From contig CAJJDN010000136.1 of the NCBI GenBank assembly GCA_905182985.1, positions 93,044 through 157,043 of the forward strand: a stretch of DNA of 64,000 bases, in the 5' to 3' direction. Positions 10,822 to 22,979 of this stretch are shown here, piece by piece; within the stretch, counting starts at the first letter, position 1; each line of letters begins with the position of its first letter. A model generated the notes under the pieces. That model made no database searches and was not told the DNA's origin. It saw nothing but the letters and a program-made list of their open reading frames with translations. The DNA is from Paramecium sonneborni (Eukaryota > Ciliophora > Oligohymenophorea > Peniculida > Parameciidae). The translations under genes were made by a program, and so were the position numbers.

Positions 10822-13304
10822 ATTCTAATTAAATTTTATCTAATATACTAAAATATTTATAGATGAACATTGAAGTACTTTGCCCTTTACATAATGAATA
10901 TATTATTTAACTTGATATTGAAGAGAATATTGAGCTTGGAAAGAGAACTTTATGTGTAGAATGCCAAGGAAAAAAACCATTAAGTTTAAAATAAAGTTTT
11001 GAGAAATTGAATGCATTCAATTAAGAATAATAAAATAATAAAGAAGCTTTGCCTTAAGTTTTAATAAAATAATTAGAAGGCTTAAGAAAAAATTTAGTTT
11101 AAGAAATAAATTCAGCCATAGCATCAATATAGATTGAAACAAATTAGAGAGTTATTCAAATACAAGATAATTACAGTATAGTTAGTTTATCAGAACTTTA
11201 GAATTTAGGGGAGAGATTAAGTTCTTTGATGAACTATTAAGAAAAGTTTTTGTAAAAGTTGATTTCTAATATAAAGCTATAGTTATATTAAATTTTAGAT
11301 AAGTTTTTTATTGAGAATCCATAAAAGATATTGTTAGAAAAATAAAACTCACAATAAAAAGGAAGCTTTATTAATTTGTAGGATGAAAGAAAAACAATGA
11401 ATTCACAATTTAAAAAGATAAATGAATATAATATTGAAGATCCTTGTTAAGCTATAGCGTTTAATCAAAATGGAAATATAATGATAACAACTTCTAAGAA
11501 TGATATATATGTATGGGAATTTTAGAAAGGAAGAATGAACTAATAAAGAATTCTTAAAGAACATAATAGTGATGTCGTTACATTATGTGTTAGTAAGAAA
11601 TAAAACTTTTTTTTTTCTGGAAGTATTGATTCATAAATAATTGTATGGTATTTATGGAAGGCTGTAGCGAAATTAAATGAACATAAAGGTAGAATAAATT
11701 GCATAGTTCTTGGGAAAAATGAAGATACAATGATATCAAGTAGTGAGGATGGAACAATAAGAGTTTGGAATTATATTAGATCTGAATGGAGAAGTGGATA
11801 AATAATGAGAAATCATAAAGGATCAGTTTACTAGATTTCATTAAATGAAGTGAACACTATGTTAGTTTCAACAAGTTAAGATTCCACTGTTATTATATGG
11901 GAAATTAAGGAAAATTAATAATGGTATTAAAAATATTAACTAAATTAAAATGTATTTGGTAGAAAAGTATGTTTTGTTTATAATTGTAAATTTGTTTGGG
12001 CACCTCATAATTCTAATTCAATTATAATTTATGAAATCACTTAAAAGTAATTAAATAAGATANATTCTAATTAAATTTTATCTAATATACTAAAATATTT
12101 ATAGATGAACATTGAAGTACTTTGCCCTTTACATAATGAATATATTATTTAACTTGATATTGAAGAGAATATTGAGCTTGGAAAGAGAACTTTATGTGTA
12201 GAATGCCAAGGAAAAAAACCATTAAGTTTAAAATAAAGTTTTGAGAAATTGAATGCATTCAATTAAGAATAATAAAATAATAAAGAAGCTTTGCCTTAAG
12301 TTTTAATAAAATAATTAGAAGGCTTAAGAAAAAATTTAGTTTAAGAAATAAATTCAGCCATAGCATCAATATAGATTGAAACAAATTAGAGAGTTATTCA
12401 AATACAAGATAATTACAGTATAGTTAGTTTATCAGAACTTTAGAATTTAGGGGAGAGATTAAGTTCTTTGATGAACTATTAAGAAAAGTTTTTGTAAAAG
12501 TTGATTTCTAATATAAAGCTATAGTTATATTAAATTTTAGATAAGTTTTTTATTGAGAATCCATAAAAGATATTGTTAGAAAAATAAAACTCACAATAAA
12601 AAGGAAGCTTTATTAATTTGTAGGATGAAAGAAAAACAATGAATTCACAATTTAAAAAGATAAATGAATATAATATTGAAGATCCTTGTTAAGCTATAGC
12701 GTTTAATCAAAATGGAAATATAATGATAACAACTTCTAAGAATGATATATATGTATGGGAATTTTAGAAAGGAAGAATGAACTAATAAAGAATTCTTAAA
12801 GAACATAATAGTGATGTCGTTACATTATGTGTTAGTAAGAAATAAAACTTTTTTTTTTCTGGAAGTATTGATTCATAAATAATTGTATGGTATTTATGGA
12901 AGGCTGTAGCGAAATTAAATGAACATAAAGGTAGAATAAATTGCATAGTTCTTGGGAAAAATGAAGATACAATGATATCAAGTAGTGAGGATGGAACAAT
13001 AAGAGTTTGGAATTATATTAGATCTGAATGGAGAAGTGGATAAATAATGAGAAATCATAAAGGATCAGTTTACTAGATTTCATTAAATGAAGTGAACACT
13101 ATGTTAGTTTCAACAAGTTAAGATTCCACTGTTATTATATGGGAAATTAAGGAAAATTAATAATGGTATTAAAAATATTAACTAAATTAAAATGTATTTG
13201 GTAGAAAAGTATGTTTTGTTTATAATTGTAAATTTGTTTGGGCACCTCATAATTCTAATTCAATTATAATTTATGAAATCACTTAAAAGTAATTAAATAA
13301 GATA
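10822..13304. repeat. Direct tandem duplication B (1241 bp x2) around one N
   Basis: Bases 10822-12062 recur at 12064-13304 with a single N at 12063 between them. The first copy ends inside the WD40 gene, which continues only after the second copy. This fits unmerged contig ends. Confidence 0.9.
10863..12062 (+). other. 5' fragment of the WD40 gene in the first duplicate copy
   Basis: Equals the first 400 codons of the gene at 12105-13574 and is cut by the N. Probably an assembly duplicate. Confidence 0.85.
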
Positions 13305-13574
13305 ACAGATATGAGTTTAGAAGGCAACACATTTGATTCTCAATATTGTTCTCTAATTTACAATAAAATTAAGAATTTATTAATTTATTAATCATTTAAT
13401 AAACTCACAATTATCTATAAACCAACTAGTTTACTAAATGTGTTATAAACAATAGATGCAAAAGATGACAACTTTTGCTTTGAATTAACAGATGATGGTA
13501 ATTATTTAGTGTATGGATGCAATAATTAATTTATTATTTACCAATTTAATGAATAATTTGTTTTTGATTAATGA
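12105..13574 (+). CDS. WD40 repeat protein with N-terminal zinc-finger-like motif, 489 aa
   Basis: ATG 12105 to TGA 13572-13574, no intron needed, 489 aa. The N-terminus (VLCPLHNEYI...LCVECQGK) has a Cys/His spacing like a degenerate B-box. Residues about 50-180 are helical. WD-type blades follow: AIAFNQNGNIMITTSKN, VYVWEF-like DIYVWEFQKG, LKEHNSDVVTLCVS, FFSGSIDSQIIVWYL, LNEHKGRINCIVLG, SSSEDGTIRVWNYI, MRNHKGSVYQISLN and STSQDSTVIIWEIK. Such coiled-coil/WD40 scaffold proteins are very numerous in ciliates. The same frame stays open for 236 codons after the TGA. Confidence 0.85.
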
Positions 13575-14285
13575 ATTCTAAATAAATATATATTGATTAA
13601 AATAATTGAATAATTATTAGCTATTAAATACATTTTAATAATTCATTAAATCAAAAAAATAATATCAAAAAATTTATATCAGGAAATCTTTAAGAAAACA
13701 TTTTAATAATATAAAGAAATTAAATTAATTATTGAAAGCAATTTAAAATAATTTATTAATTTAAGTTCTATTATAAATTTAAGTTGGCTAAATGAATAAA
13801 AGTATCAATAAAGAGAAGCTTAAAATGAAATAAGCTTAGAAAGGGTTGAAAAAGAATGTAAATCAACTAATATTGAAGTTAATCCAAATTTAAAGAATAA
13901 TTAATTTAATATAAATGGATAGATAAGAACAAAAAAATATTCCAATCATAGAAAATCTTTCTTAAAATTAAATATGGTTGATCTGAAAAAGAAAAGGAAA
14001 AACGTATTAACAGGAAAAAAAGAAAAATTGAATAAGAATGATAAATCTATTTAAATTGGAGAAGTTTCTCTTAATCTCTTAAAAGACAAATCGGATAAAA
14101 ATGATTTCTTTATTGATAGAATTAAATTAGGGAAAGACCTGTGGTTTTCGTTTTTTCGGTTTTAGAAAGAATGTAAGGTATTTTACAATAAACTCAATCA
14201 ATCAAAAATATTACATGAATCTTAGGTTTTCGAAATTATTATTTTTAATATATGTTTTCTCTCATTTTCTATACAATCACATTGA
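13575..14285 (+). other. Long open frame directly after the WD40 stop codon
   Basis: In the same frame as the WD40 gene, after the TGA at 13572-13574, there is no further TGA until 14283-14285. The middle part looks coding: it uses TAA/TAG as Gln and is highly charged (for example EISLERVEKECKSTNIE and KKKRKNVLTGKKEKL). No suitable ATG is near its beginning. It could be the remains of a longer WD40 protein, a separate gene whose first exon I cannot see, or chance. Confidence 0.35.
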
Positions 14286-14820
14286 ATCACATTCTAAAAT
14301 TTTTGATTAATGCCATTATTTTATTGCTTTAATTTTAATACAATTGTCGTATTTAATTTTAAATTCCCCTCGGAAAAGAGCACTAAAAGTATTTAGTATT
14401 GGTTTATTTATTGGTTCTACTGTATGGATAAGAGTTTTTAAAAAAATGCTCACAAATTTTAAAAAAGAACAGAATAGTTTATGATAATTATCCCTATTAT
14501 TAAATACTATTCAGATTACTTTTGATATAAAAAAACAAGTTTAATTCATTCTTTTAATTGTTATTAAAATTTTATAATAGAAAGATAATTTGAAATAAAT
14601 TTTTCTCTATATTCAGATATATTTGGCCATTATCTGGAGTTAAGAATCTTATTGGATAGTAGGATTTATTTTTGATTATGATTTATGTCAATTTAATTTA
14701 TAACTCAATTTACAAACAAAAATAATAAAATATATGTGTTTTTCAATTATAATAAGATACTGCTTCATAAAAATAAGAAGCCAAATTAAATTCTATTATA
14801 TAAGTATTAAAAAATATATG
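14286..14820. other. Non-coding AT-rich stretch
   Basis: No gene, hairpin or repeat of note recognised between the preceding open frame and duplicated block C. Confidence 0.5.
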
Positions 14821-14840
14821 TATAATAACTTATAATAGTA

Positions 14841-15167
14841 TCAGTATCCTTTAGGCTTAAGACTAATTAGGCCTTCTAAATAATGTATGTCTTATTCAAC
14901 CCCATCATTTTATAAGTCTTAAGTATTAAGAAAAGCCTTCTAGAAACTAAGAGCCCTATAATAGAAGTAAAACAGTTCTCTCAGCAATTCAGATTGAAAC
15001 TCATGTTTAAGGGAGGCAATCAGAGTTTTAGTGTCTTTAGTTTGAATATCTTTCACATCAGCTATCACTTCTTGAACCTATTCCAATGTGTATTTCCCCT
15101 TAACAAAGTAGTAAGCTGCATAAAGCATTTGTACAAGGCCTGGTGTTTATACAATAATTTCTTCCAT
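14841..15167 (-). other. First copy of the 108-aa small gene
   Basis: Same reading frame and sequence as the gene at 16021-16347, in the first copy of the duplicated block. Probably an assembly duplicate. Confidence 0.8.
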
Positions 15168-16020
15168 TTGTTATTTAAATTAATAATTATAATAAAAATG
15201 ATTTATCTATGTAAATTGTGAATTTATGAAGTTTAATAAATTAAAGTAATAGAAAATGACTTTGTTTAAGAATTTCATGGCTTTTTTTATTCTACATGTT
15301 ACTTTTTAATCTGCTATTCTTTTCTAGTCGACAAATGATCAAGTTTCTTAGATAATCTTTAATTTTTGAACCCAAAATTCTATTTAGAATTTTAAAATTG
15401 ATGAGAAAGCTAATTATAATTCAATAATTATTATCCTTATTATTAAATTAACACTATGCTAAAATTTTTATTAAGATAAGTACTGGATTTAATGGTTAAT
15501 ATAAATTTTATTATTTTTCAATAATACTTAAAATTAATTCAAAGTTATTTCTCTAAAATAGAAATCTTACATTATTAATGAGAGAAAATTTCATATTATG
15601 CTAAGAAATTAGACATATTCAATTACACTAAAATCTGTGATCAAAATAGTAAATATTCTTTTATTGATTCTAATTTTAATAATTTACAAATTTTTCATTA
15701 TGAACAAATCCTTATAATAAATCATATATATTATCTAAAGTGTTCACAATTCTGTTTTTTTTTATCTAAAAAAACAGTTTATTTTTGTTTAGACTTAAAA
15801 TTTTATTTTATCAGGCCTTGATAAAAGTAATGATATAAAATTTAGAATAAAAAATTATTGGAAAATAAGAATGTTTAATAAAGTGAGATATAATTTAATA
15901 TTTAATAAAATAAATTGGATATTATAATGATGCTTATTAATAATAATTGAAAAATATAATTAGTAAAAGAAATTTTAATGATAAATATATAATTATAGAN
16001 TATAATAACTTATAATAGTA

Positions 16021-16347
16021 TCAGTATCCTTTAGGCTTAAGACTAATTAGGCCTTCTAAATAATGTATGTCTTATTCAACCCCATCATTTTATAAGTCTT
16101 AAGTATTAAGAAAAGCCTTCTAGAAACTAAGAGCCCTATAATAGAAGTAAAACAGTTCTCTCAGCAATTCAGATTGAAACTCATGTTTAAGGGAGGCAAT
16201 CAGAGTTTTAGTGTCTTTAGTTTGAATATCTTTCACATCAGCTATCACTTCTTGAACCTATTCCAATGTGTATTTCCCCTTAACAAAGTAGTAAGCTGCA
16301 TAAAGCATTTGTACAAGGCCTGGTGTTTATACAATAATTTCTTCCAT
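16021..16347 (-). CDS. Small helical protein of unknown function, 108 aa
   Basis: Minus-strand ATG at 16347 to TGA at 16021-16023, no intron, 108 aa. The protein is mostly helical with mixed charge (KGKYTLEQVQEVIADVKDIQ, FQSELLRELFYFYYRALS). There is no signal peptide or clear membrane helix, and no family was recognised. Three codons for Gln are used in usual proportions for this window, supporting a real gene. Confidence 0.6.
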
Positions 16348-16405
16348 TTGTTATTTAAATTAATAATTATAATAAAAATGATTTATCTATGTAAATTGTG
16401 AATTT

Positions 16406-17110
16406 ATGAAGTTTAATAAATTAAAGTAATAGAAAATGACTTTGTTTAAGAATTTCATGGCTTTTTTTATTCTACATGTTACTTTTTAATCTGCTATTCT
16501 TTTCTAGTCGACAAATGATCAAGTTTCTTAGATAATCTTTAATTTTTGAACCCAAAATTCTATTTAGAATTTTAAAATTGATGAGAAAGCTAATTATAAT
16601 TCAATAATTATTATCCTTATTATTAAATTAACACTATGCTAAAATTTTTATTAAGATAAGTACTGGATTTAATGGTTAATATAAATTTTATTATTTTTCA
16701 ATAATACTTAAAATTAATTCAAAGTTATTTCTCTAAAATAGAAATCTTACATTATTAATGAGAGAAAATTTCATATTATGCTAAGAAATTAGACATATTC
16801 AATTACACTAAAATCTGTGATCAAAATAGTAAATATTCTTTTATTGATTCTAATTTTAATAATTTACAAATTTTTCATTATGAACAAATCCTTATAATAA
16901 ATCATATATATTATCTAAAGTGTTCACAATTCTGTTTTTTTTTATCTAAAAAAACAGTTTATTTTTGTTTAGACTTAAAATTTTATTTTATCAGGCCTTG
17001 ATAAAAGTAATGATATAAAATTTAGAATAAAAAATTATTGGAAAATAAGAATGTTTAATAAAGTGAGATATAATTTAATATTTAATAAAATAAATTGGAT
17101 ATTATAATGA
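16406..17110 (+). pseudogene. Possible relic with signal-peptide-like start
   Basis: ATG at 16406 (or 16436) gives a signal-peptide-like start (MTLFKNFMAFFILHVTFQSA), interrupted by a TGA at 16547-16549. The same frame is then open to 17108-17110. The later part is low in information and may be chance. The position just before a secreted-protein gene makes a decayed paralogue possible. Confidence 0.25.
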
Positions 17111-17191
17111 TGCTTATTAATAATAATTGAAAAATATAATTAGTAAAAGAAATTTTAATGATAAATATATAATTATAGATTTAAGCCAGAA

Positions 17192-18370
17192 ATGATTAAA
17201 ATTTTATTTATAGTGATATTGATTAAATATGGAGGAGCTATAGAAGATATAAAAGATGTAAGATGTAATTAAAAAATATAATTTCCTCTAAATTAAAATG
17301 AAGGATTCACAGAAGGAGTTAGGGGAGAAGATTAAAATTATTACTTATAAACATACAAAAGGATATTAAAAACAAATAGTGAATAATAAACTTTGGCAAT
17401 AGTTGATGAAGCAGATTCATCAAATTATTCTTGTTAAAGAGTTGTAAATCATCCTGATGGAGTACATGTATTTTCAGTATGTCTTGAATATGGAGTAAAA
17501 CCATATGTTAGTGCATATAATTGCAAAGATAATATATGTTAATAAGTTGGGTAAACTTAATAAATTTGGAATTGTGGAGATTAGTTTTCAAAATTAGAAG
17601 TGATAGGAAACACATTTGTAGTGTTAAATGCATAAAGAGATTATCCATTTTATTCAAATGATTAAGGTAGAGTGATGTTAATGAATTATGTTTTAACAGA
17701 GGATACTTTTTATTTAAAGATTCCATCTTATTATTTAGATTTTTATTTTTTTGGATTGATAAATAAAATAGATATAGTTGATTTTAGTATTCATTAATAT
17801 GAAGAAGAAGGATTGTAAATGATTAAAATGTTTTTGTCTGATAGAGATAATGGATTATTGTGGGTAGATTGTTAGTTGAAATAAAATTAATTAATACCAA
17901 CATCTAAAGGCAGAATTGAACTGAGACCTTACATTTTTATGAAACCTTAATAAATATTTTTGACAAGCAGATTTATTTCTAAAAATAATAATTAATATGA
18001 TATATTAGTTGCTTCAAATAATAATGATCATCATATTGTAACTGTAATTTTTGAAAATGATTAAGTGAGTCAATTTTTCATAAAGACTTCTCTTAATTAA
18101 TATTTAGATTGGCATGCTATGAATAGATTGGATGTATATAAGAGTTATTTTGCAATAACATATTGGTCACCAAATAACATATCAGCTATAAGTATCTATA
18201 AATTATCAGAAAATTCAAAAAATCAAGCTCTATCTACATAACCTATTTATACAATATTGCTAACATAACAAACTTATTCAGTTGTATTTTTTGGAGAGAA
18301 TAACAATTAAGAAATAGTTTTAAATTATAGATCATAAAATAATGAGATAACTCAATGTAAATTAAGTTGA
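17192..18370 (+). CDS. Secreted protein of unknown function, 392 aa
   Basis: ATG 17192 to TGA 18368-18370 without introns, 392 aa. The N-terminus is a signal peptide (MIKILFIVILIKYGGA). The mature part contains several cysteines in the first 150 residues (YSCQRVVNHPDGVHVFSVCL, YNCKDNICQQVG, IWNCGDQFS) and beta-rich blocks later, such as YDILVASNNNDHHIVTVIFE and SYFAITYWSPNNISAISIYK, that read like propeller blades. No membrane anchor is seen. It precedes a giant membrane protein gene on the same strand by 99 bases, but I see no proof that they act together. Confidence 0.75.
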
Positions 18371-18469
18371 GTAGATTTATTAGAATATACTATGTAGAAT
18401 TTGAGATATTTCTTAAATTTATTAAATATAGTATATTAAAAATATTTTTGTATATTAAAAATTTAAAAT

Positions 18470-21400
18470 ATGTTAATTCCATTATTGATAGCTATAAGTC
18501 TAGCAAGAAATCTTACAATATTACCAACAGTGAATGAATTATGGATCAATGATCTTAAAGATATATTTGGAAGTATTGATAACCCAAGTTATGAATTGAC
18601 ACCATTAGATTCACCATTTGTAATAGTGGATAGTATAAATCTTATGGGTATCAAAATAATATCAAATAGGTTTTACAAATCATATAATGAATGAATAACC
18701 AAAAAGTTTTGTAAGCAATAACAAATTTACATAATTTGCAGTCCTAGATTTATAGAATATAGTGTATTGGACTAAATAGTATATATAATTTGGTTAAAAT
18801 TTAGGACTTTACCAGTAGACACACCTCAATTCTTGGGTAAAATTTAATTAAATGAAACTTGTTATAATCTTGACTTCATTGATGATAACACTCTAATAAT
18901 AGATTGTCTAGATTCAAAATAATTTAATTAGTTTACTTTTTTATAATTAGGTTCTAGTACAAAACAAACTAAACTAGTAGATAGAAACATTATTAATCAA
19001 TCTTTAATAACCTTTAGAAAAATTAATGTCCTCGATGATGATTGTGTATTACTTGGATAATCGAGTGTAAATCTATCTTATATAGATGTATATGATTTGA
19101 ATTCTATGAATAATACAGGCTATTAATTAAATACAACTATTATTAGTAAAATAGCCTAAATAAAAGATAAATAATATCAATTTAGATTGGTTGATTTCAA
19201 GTCTAAATTTGGTCTTATTTATGTTCTTGATGAGTCAAGACTAATGATTTTATCATATCAAGAAGAATGGAAATTACATCTTTAAATTTAATTGATAGCC
19301 AAAGGTGTAGCTTTTGATGTAAAAATAGTATCAGATTTTAATGGAAATGAAAAATTTGAATTTGTAGTACTCACTCAAAATGGAAAATTGTATTACTATA
19401 ATGATTTTGCAAATTCTCCTATTGAAATGAATATTGTAGGCTAAAGTATATAAATATCAAACTAATATATACTGGTTCAATAAGATCAAAATCTATTATA
19501 AATTAATATTAATGATAAACAAATTGTTAAATCTAAAATATGGAATTAAAACAAATTTTTAGTATCAGGTCTATATTCTACTTTGATTGAAGTAGAGAAA
19601 ACATTCACTAAGAGATATATATTAAGTAATGGTTATATTTAGGGATAATCTAAATCCACAATATATAATTAATCTTAAATAACATTAAAAGCAACATACA
19701 TTGATACCTTATAAAAATAATAAATATAAATTTCTAGAATATCTTATTAGTTTTTGAACAATACAGATTAAAATCTTTATTAAATAAACACTCCAAGCTT
19801 ATTTGAGAATGCTATATAAGGTAATATATATTATGAAAATCTGAATCCATTTCTGTCTGGGCCAAATCAAAAATATTCTTCAGAATCAGGATCTAGTGAT
19901 TTAATTTTAAATTTCTATAGATAAATAGAATAATTACAAGAATTATTCCCTACAGATATTGTATTTCAAGAAACAATTGCTATAGATTAGAATTAAGCAA
20001 TATTGATATTTTAAAGGAGAAATTTAACTTTGTAATTATGGGGTTGTAATTTTATTGTACCAAAGAGTGGATGTGCACCTTAAACTATTTGGTTAAATAT
20101 TGATGTTGAATTAACAAAAAATACATTTTCTGTTTGGAGTTTTGAAAAAGATTTTTATTTTGCATTTACAAGTAAATCAAACGAAGTTTAGATATGGGAA
20201 ATAGCACCAGAAAAGATTCAACGTATTCAAAATATTAAGAATAAAAATGATGCTGTGATTTAAATTTTAGGAGTACATAAAAACTTGTATATATTATTAG
20301 AAAAAGGAGAAATAGAAGTTTATGAATTAGGATTATTAGTGGAAAAGATAATTCCAGCTGAACCTGCTTTATAGATTTTTAATAATCCTTATCATAGCAA
20401 TTAAATTATAATAGTAAAAACCAAGACAACCCTTATTGTTTATCGATTTAATTTTATAGGTTAGGTAATAGAATACTTTTAAAATTATAACTCAGATATA
20501 TATGTTTCTATATATGATCAATCATTTATTGTAGTGAATTCAACAATGATACAAGAATATCTAATGACATCCTCATAAATTAAATTAACTAAATAATTAC
20601 CATTATATGAATATAAAATAATTAATCCAAATTATGCATTTCAGTCTAAACACAATGGATTATTATTCATTCCATGTGAATTAAATGAAAAAATTAGTTT
20701 TTTAATTTACTAACCCTAAGTATTAGCTCGTGATGCTTTAATTTCAGTTATAAATACTAATATATAAGGAGATCTTAAAAATTTTATTATATCAGTTGAT
20801 GGATTCTAAACATCTTTATTCTTCTACTAATATTAAAAATAAAATAGTTTCTATTAAGTTTTGAAGAGAACTCAAGCAAATTCAATATTCAAATCTACTG
20901 AGAAATTTGTAGACTATTGTTAAACAATAGATTAAACTTTTACAGTTTCCAATTCTTTTGACTAATAAGATTTTACAACTAAATTAACAGTTCTAAATAG
21001 AATGGATAATATTACTATTATAGATACAAATTTATAGGAAATTCTTTTAGATGAAAATAACTCAACTAATTATTTATCTTTAGGAGGCAATTGGTACAAA
21101 GGATAAGTAGTAAATATTAAAGCTGAGTGTAATTAATGTCCTTCAGAAATTGTTCTAAATGAACCTATATATCCTTTAACTTATAATTTTCTAGATAATG
21201 CAAGAATTATAACTTAATTTGATGAAGATCATTAAGTTGTAGTTAATAAAAATGAACTTTTAATTATTGGATCAAATCTAAATCAAACACTCAAATTATC
21301 ATTATAATAAGAATATTAAACTATAGCTATTCATCCTAAATAAAAATATATGATTTTAGCAGCCAATGATGACAAGAATACAAATCTACTCATGATATCT

Positions 21401-22571
21401 TGTAAAAATATAAATTCTTGTTCTTAATTGTAAACTAAAACTATATAACTAACTGCTGCTAACTAAATGTAAATTATTTAAGAAGACTACTTATTTATTA
21501 GTACTGCATAAGAATTAGTTATATATCACATTACACAGATTGAGAATTCATGGACTATTGAGTAGAAATCTTCAATTAATATAACCACATACTCACCTTG
21601 TAAAGGCATCAATTATTTTATACTATAATAAATCGAAACTGATAATGGATCAGATTATTCTGTTACTTTATTAGATTCAACAAATCAAATTTTATTCTTA
21701 TTTTATAGATTCAAAAATGGATCATTAACATTAGTTAATTCTGGAATTCGTAATTTATATGATGAGATTCTCAATCAAGCATAGTATGTATAACAAGACA
21801 CTAAATTTATTTAATTATTGTCATATTCTCAAATCTTTAAAACTATAACATAATTTATTTATATTAAGATGATTTTGATAACTAATAATGTTGCATCATA
21901 TGGAATTAAATTTGAATTTAATTTAAATTATGACTATTAAGGTAGTCAAATTTAATTTATTGTTAATCAATACGGTGATTGGACTACCCTTGCTGCAGGA
22001 TCCATTAAGTCTAACAAATTATGTATTCCTTACTCTAATGGATTTAATTCAGTAATATTATTTTACAATATTCCAACCCAATCTTAATCTATCATTAAAC
22101 CTTCAACAATCACATCTATATCAGGCATTCATAGCAATGTTTTACCTTACAATACTCCTCTTGTTGTTTATGTTTTTAACACAGAAAATTAATAATACTA
22201 TTTATTAACTAACTTGTAACGATATCAAGATAAGATATGTGTCAATCTATATTCACTAAATGATTAACCTATACTTGCTATTACTAATACAGTTTCATTA
22301 GATCTTCAATAGTAAATAACTATTTTTGTTACAAATGATTTCAGTAGTGCTTCTAAATAATTTACTTTAAAATCACTTTATGTACCATTCTAAAATTCTG
22401 TAAAGTAACTTATTTTATATATTTTCTAGTATCGGATGGATTATAACAGTTATTGTCTTCGCAAGTTTGCTAGTTTTTATAATTTTATTTTATATGATAC
22501 GAAGAAGAGCTATTCGTCTATCATTTTAGAACTATTAAGCCATGGAAGAATTTCAATTAAGGAACATTTGA
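18470..22571 (+). CDS. Giant type I membrane protein with propeller-like ectodomain, 1342 aa
   Basis: ATG 18470 to TGA 22569-22571 with three introns (18648-18669, 18779-18804, 22405-22429), 1342 aa. The start MLIPLLIAISLA is a signal peptide. Most of the chain is an extracellular or lumenal region of repeated beta-strand blocks (for example FEFVVLTQNGKLYYYNDF, SVWSFEKDFYFAFTSKSNEV, NNITTYSPC-like NITTYSPCKGINYFIL). The last intron brings a single membrane helix into frame (GWIITVIVFASLLVFIILFY), followed by RRRAIRLSFQNYQAMEEFQ as a short cytoplasmic tail. The gene at 38605-42719 has the same size, start and layout, so the two are likely paralogues. Function unknown. Confidence 0.85.
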
Positions 22572-22979
22572 TTCATTTATTAACAATTGTGTATGAAATT
22601 TTATTTTTATAATTTTTTTACATTTTCAAATATTATGCTTTGTTTTTACTTATCAAATAATTTGAAATAGACTAATATAAATTTATTACATGATTTATAC
22701 AATCTTTCTAAACTATACCTTTTATTTTTGTAATATAATCTCAGCAATTCCCTTATTCAGAATTAATTGTTAATTAATAACACTTTACATAGAATACTAT
22801 TATGATTTTGGGAGGTCTCTTTTTTTTGAATTCAAAAAATGTATTAAATTGATTCTTATTTGATAATATTAACTATTAATAAAATTGATTTAAACAGAAT
22901 GTAATTTTTTTGATGTTATTTGGAAAGCTAAATTAAGACTATAATTTATATAGATTTTTATATAATCTAAGTCTTGATA
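22572..22979. other. Intergenic stretch
   Basis: AT-rich, TGA-rich on both strands, no gene recognised. Confidence 0.5.

Larger units (their letters stand above)
14821..17179. repeat. Direct tandem duplication C (1179 bp x2) around one N
   Basis: Bases 14821-15999 recur at 16001-17179 with one N at 16000. Here a whole small gene is inside the block, so it appears twice. A stem of CTG plus T-run and A-run plus CAG occurs in each copy (15752-15777 and 16932-16957). Confidence 0.9.

Noticed and set aside
15752..15777. Hairpin of CTG/T-run and A-run/CAG as a terminator
   Set aside because: The stem is nearly all A:T and lies away from any gene end; such stems are expected by chance in this composition.
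14841..16347. Two tandem genes for the same 108-aa protein
   Set aside because: Both copies lie in an N-bounded duplicated block with identical flanks, as at four other places.
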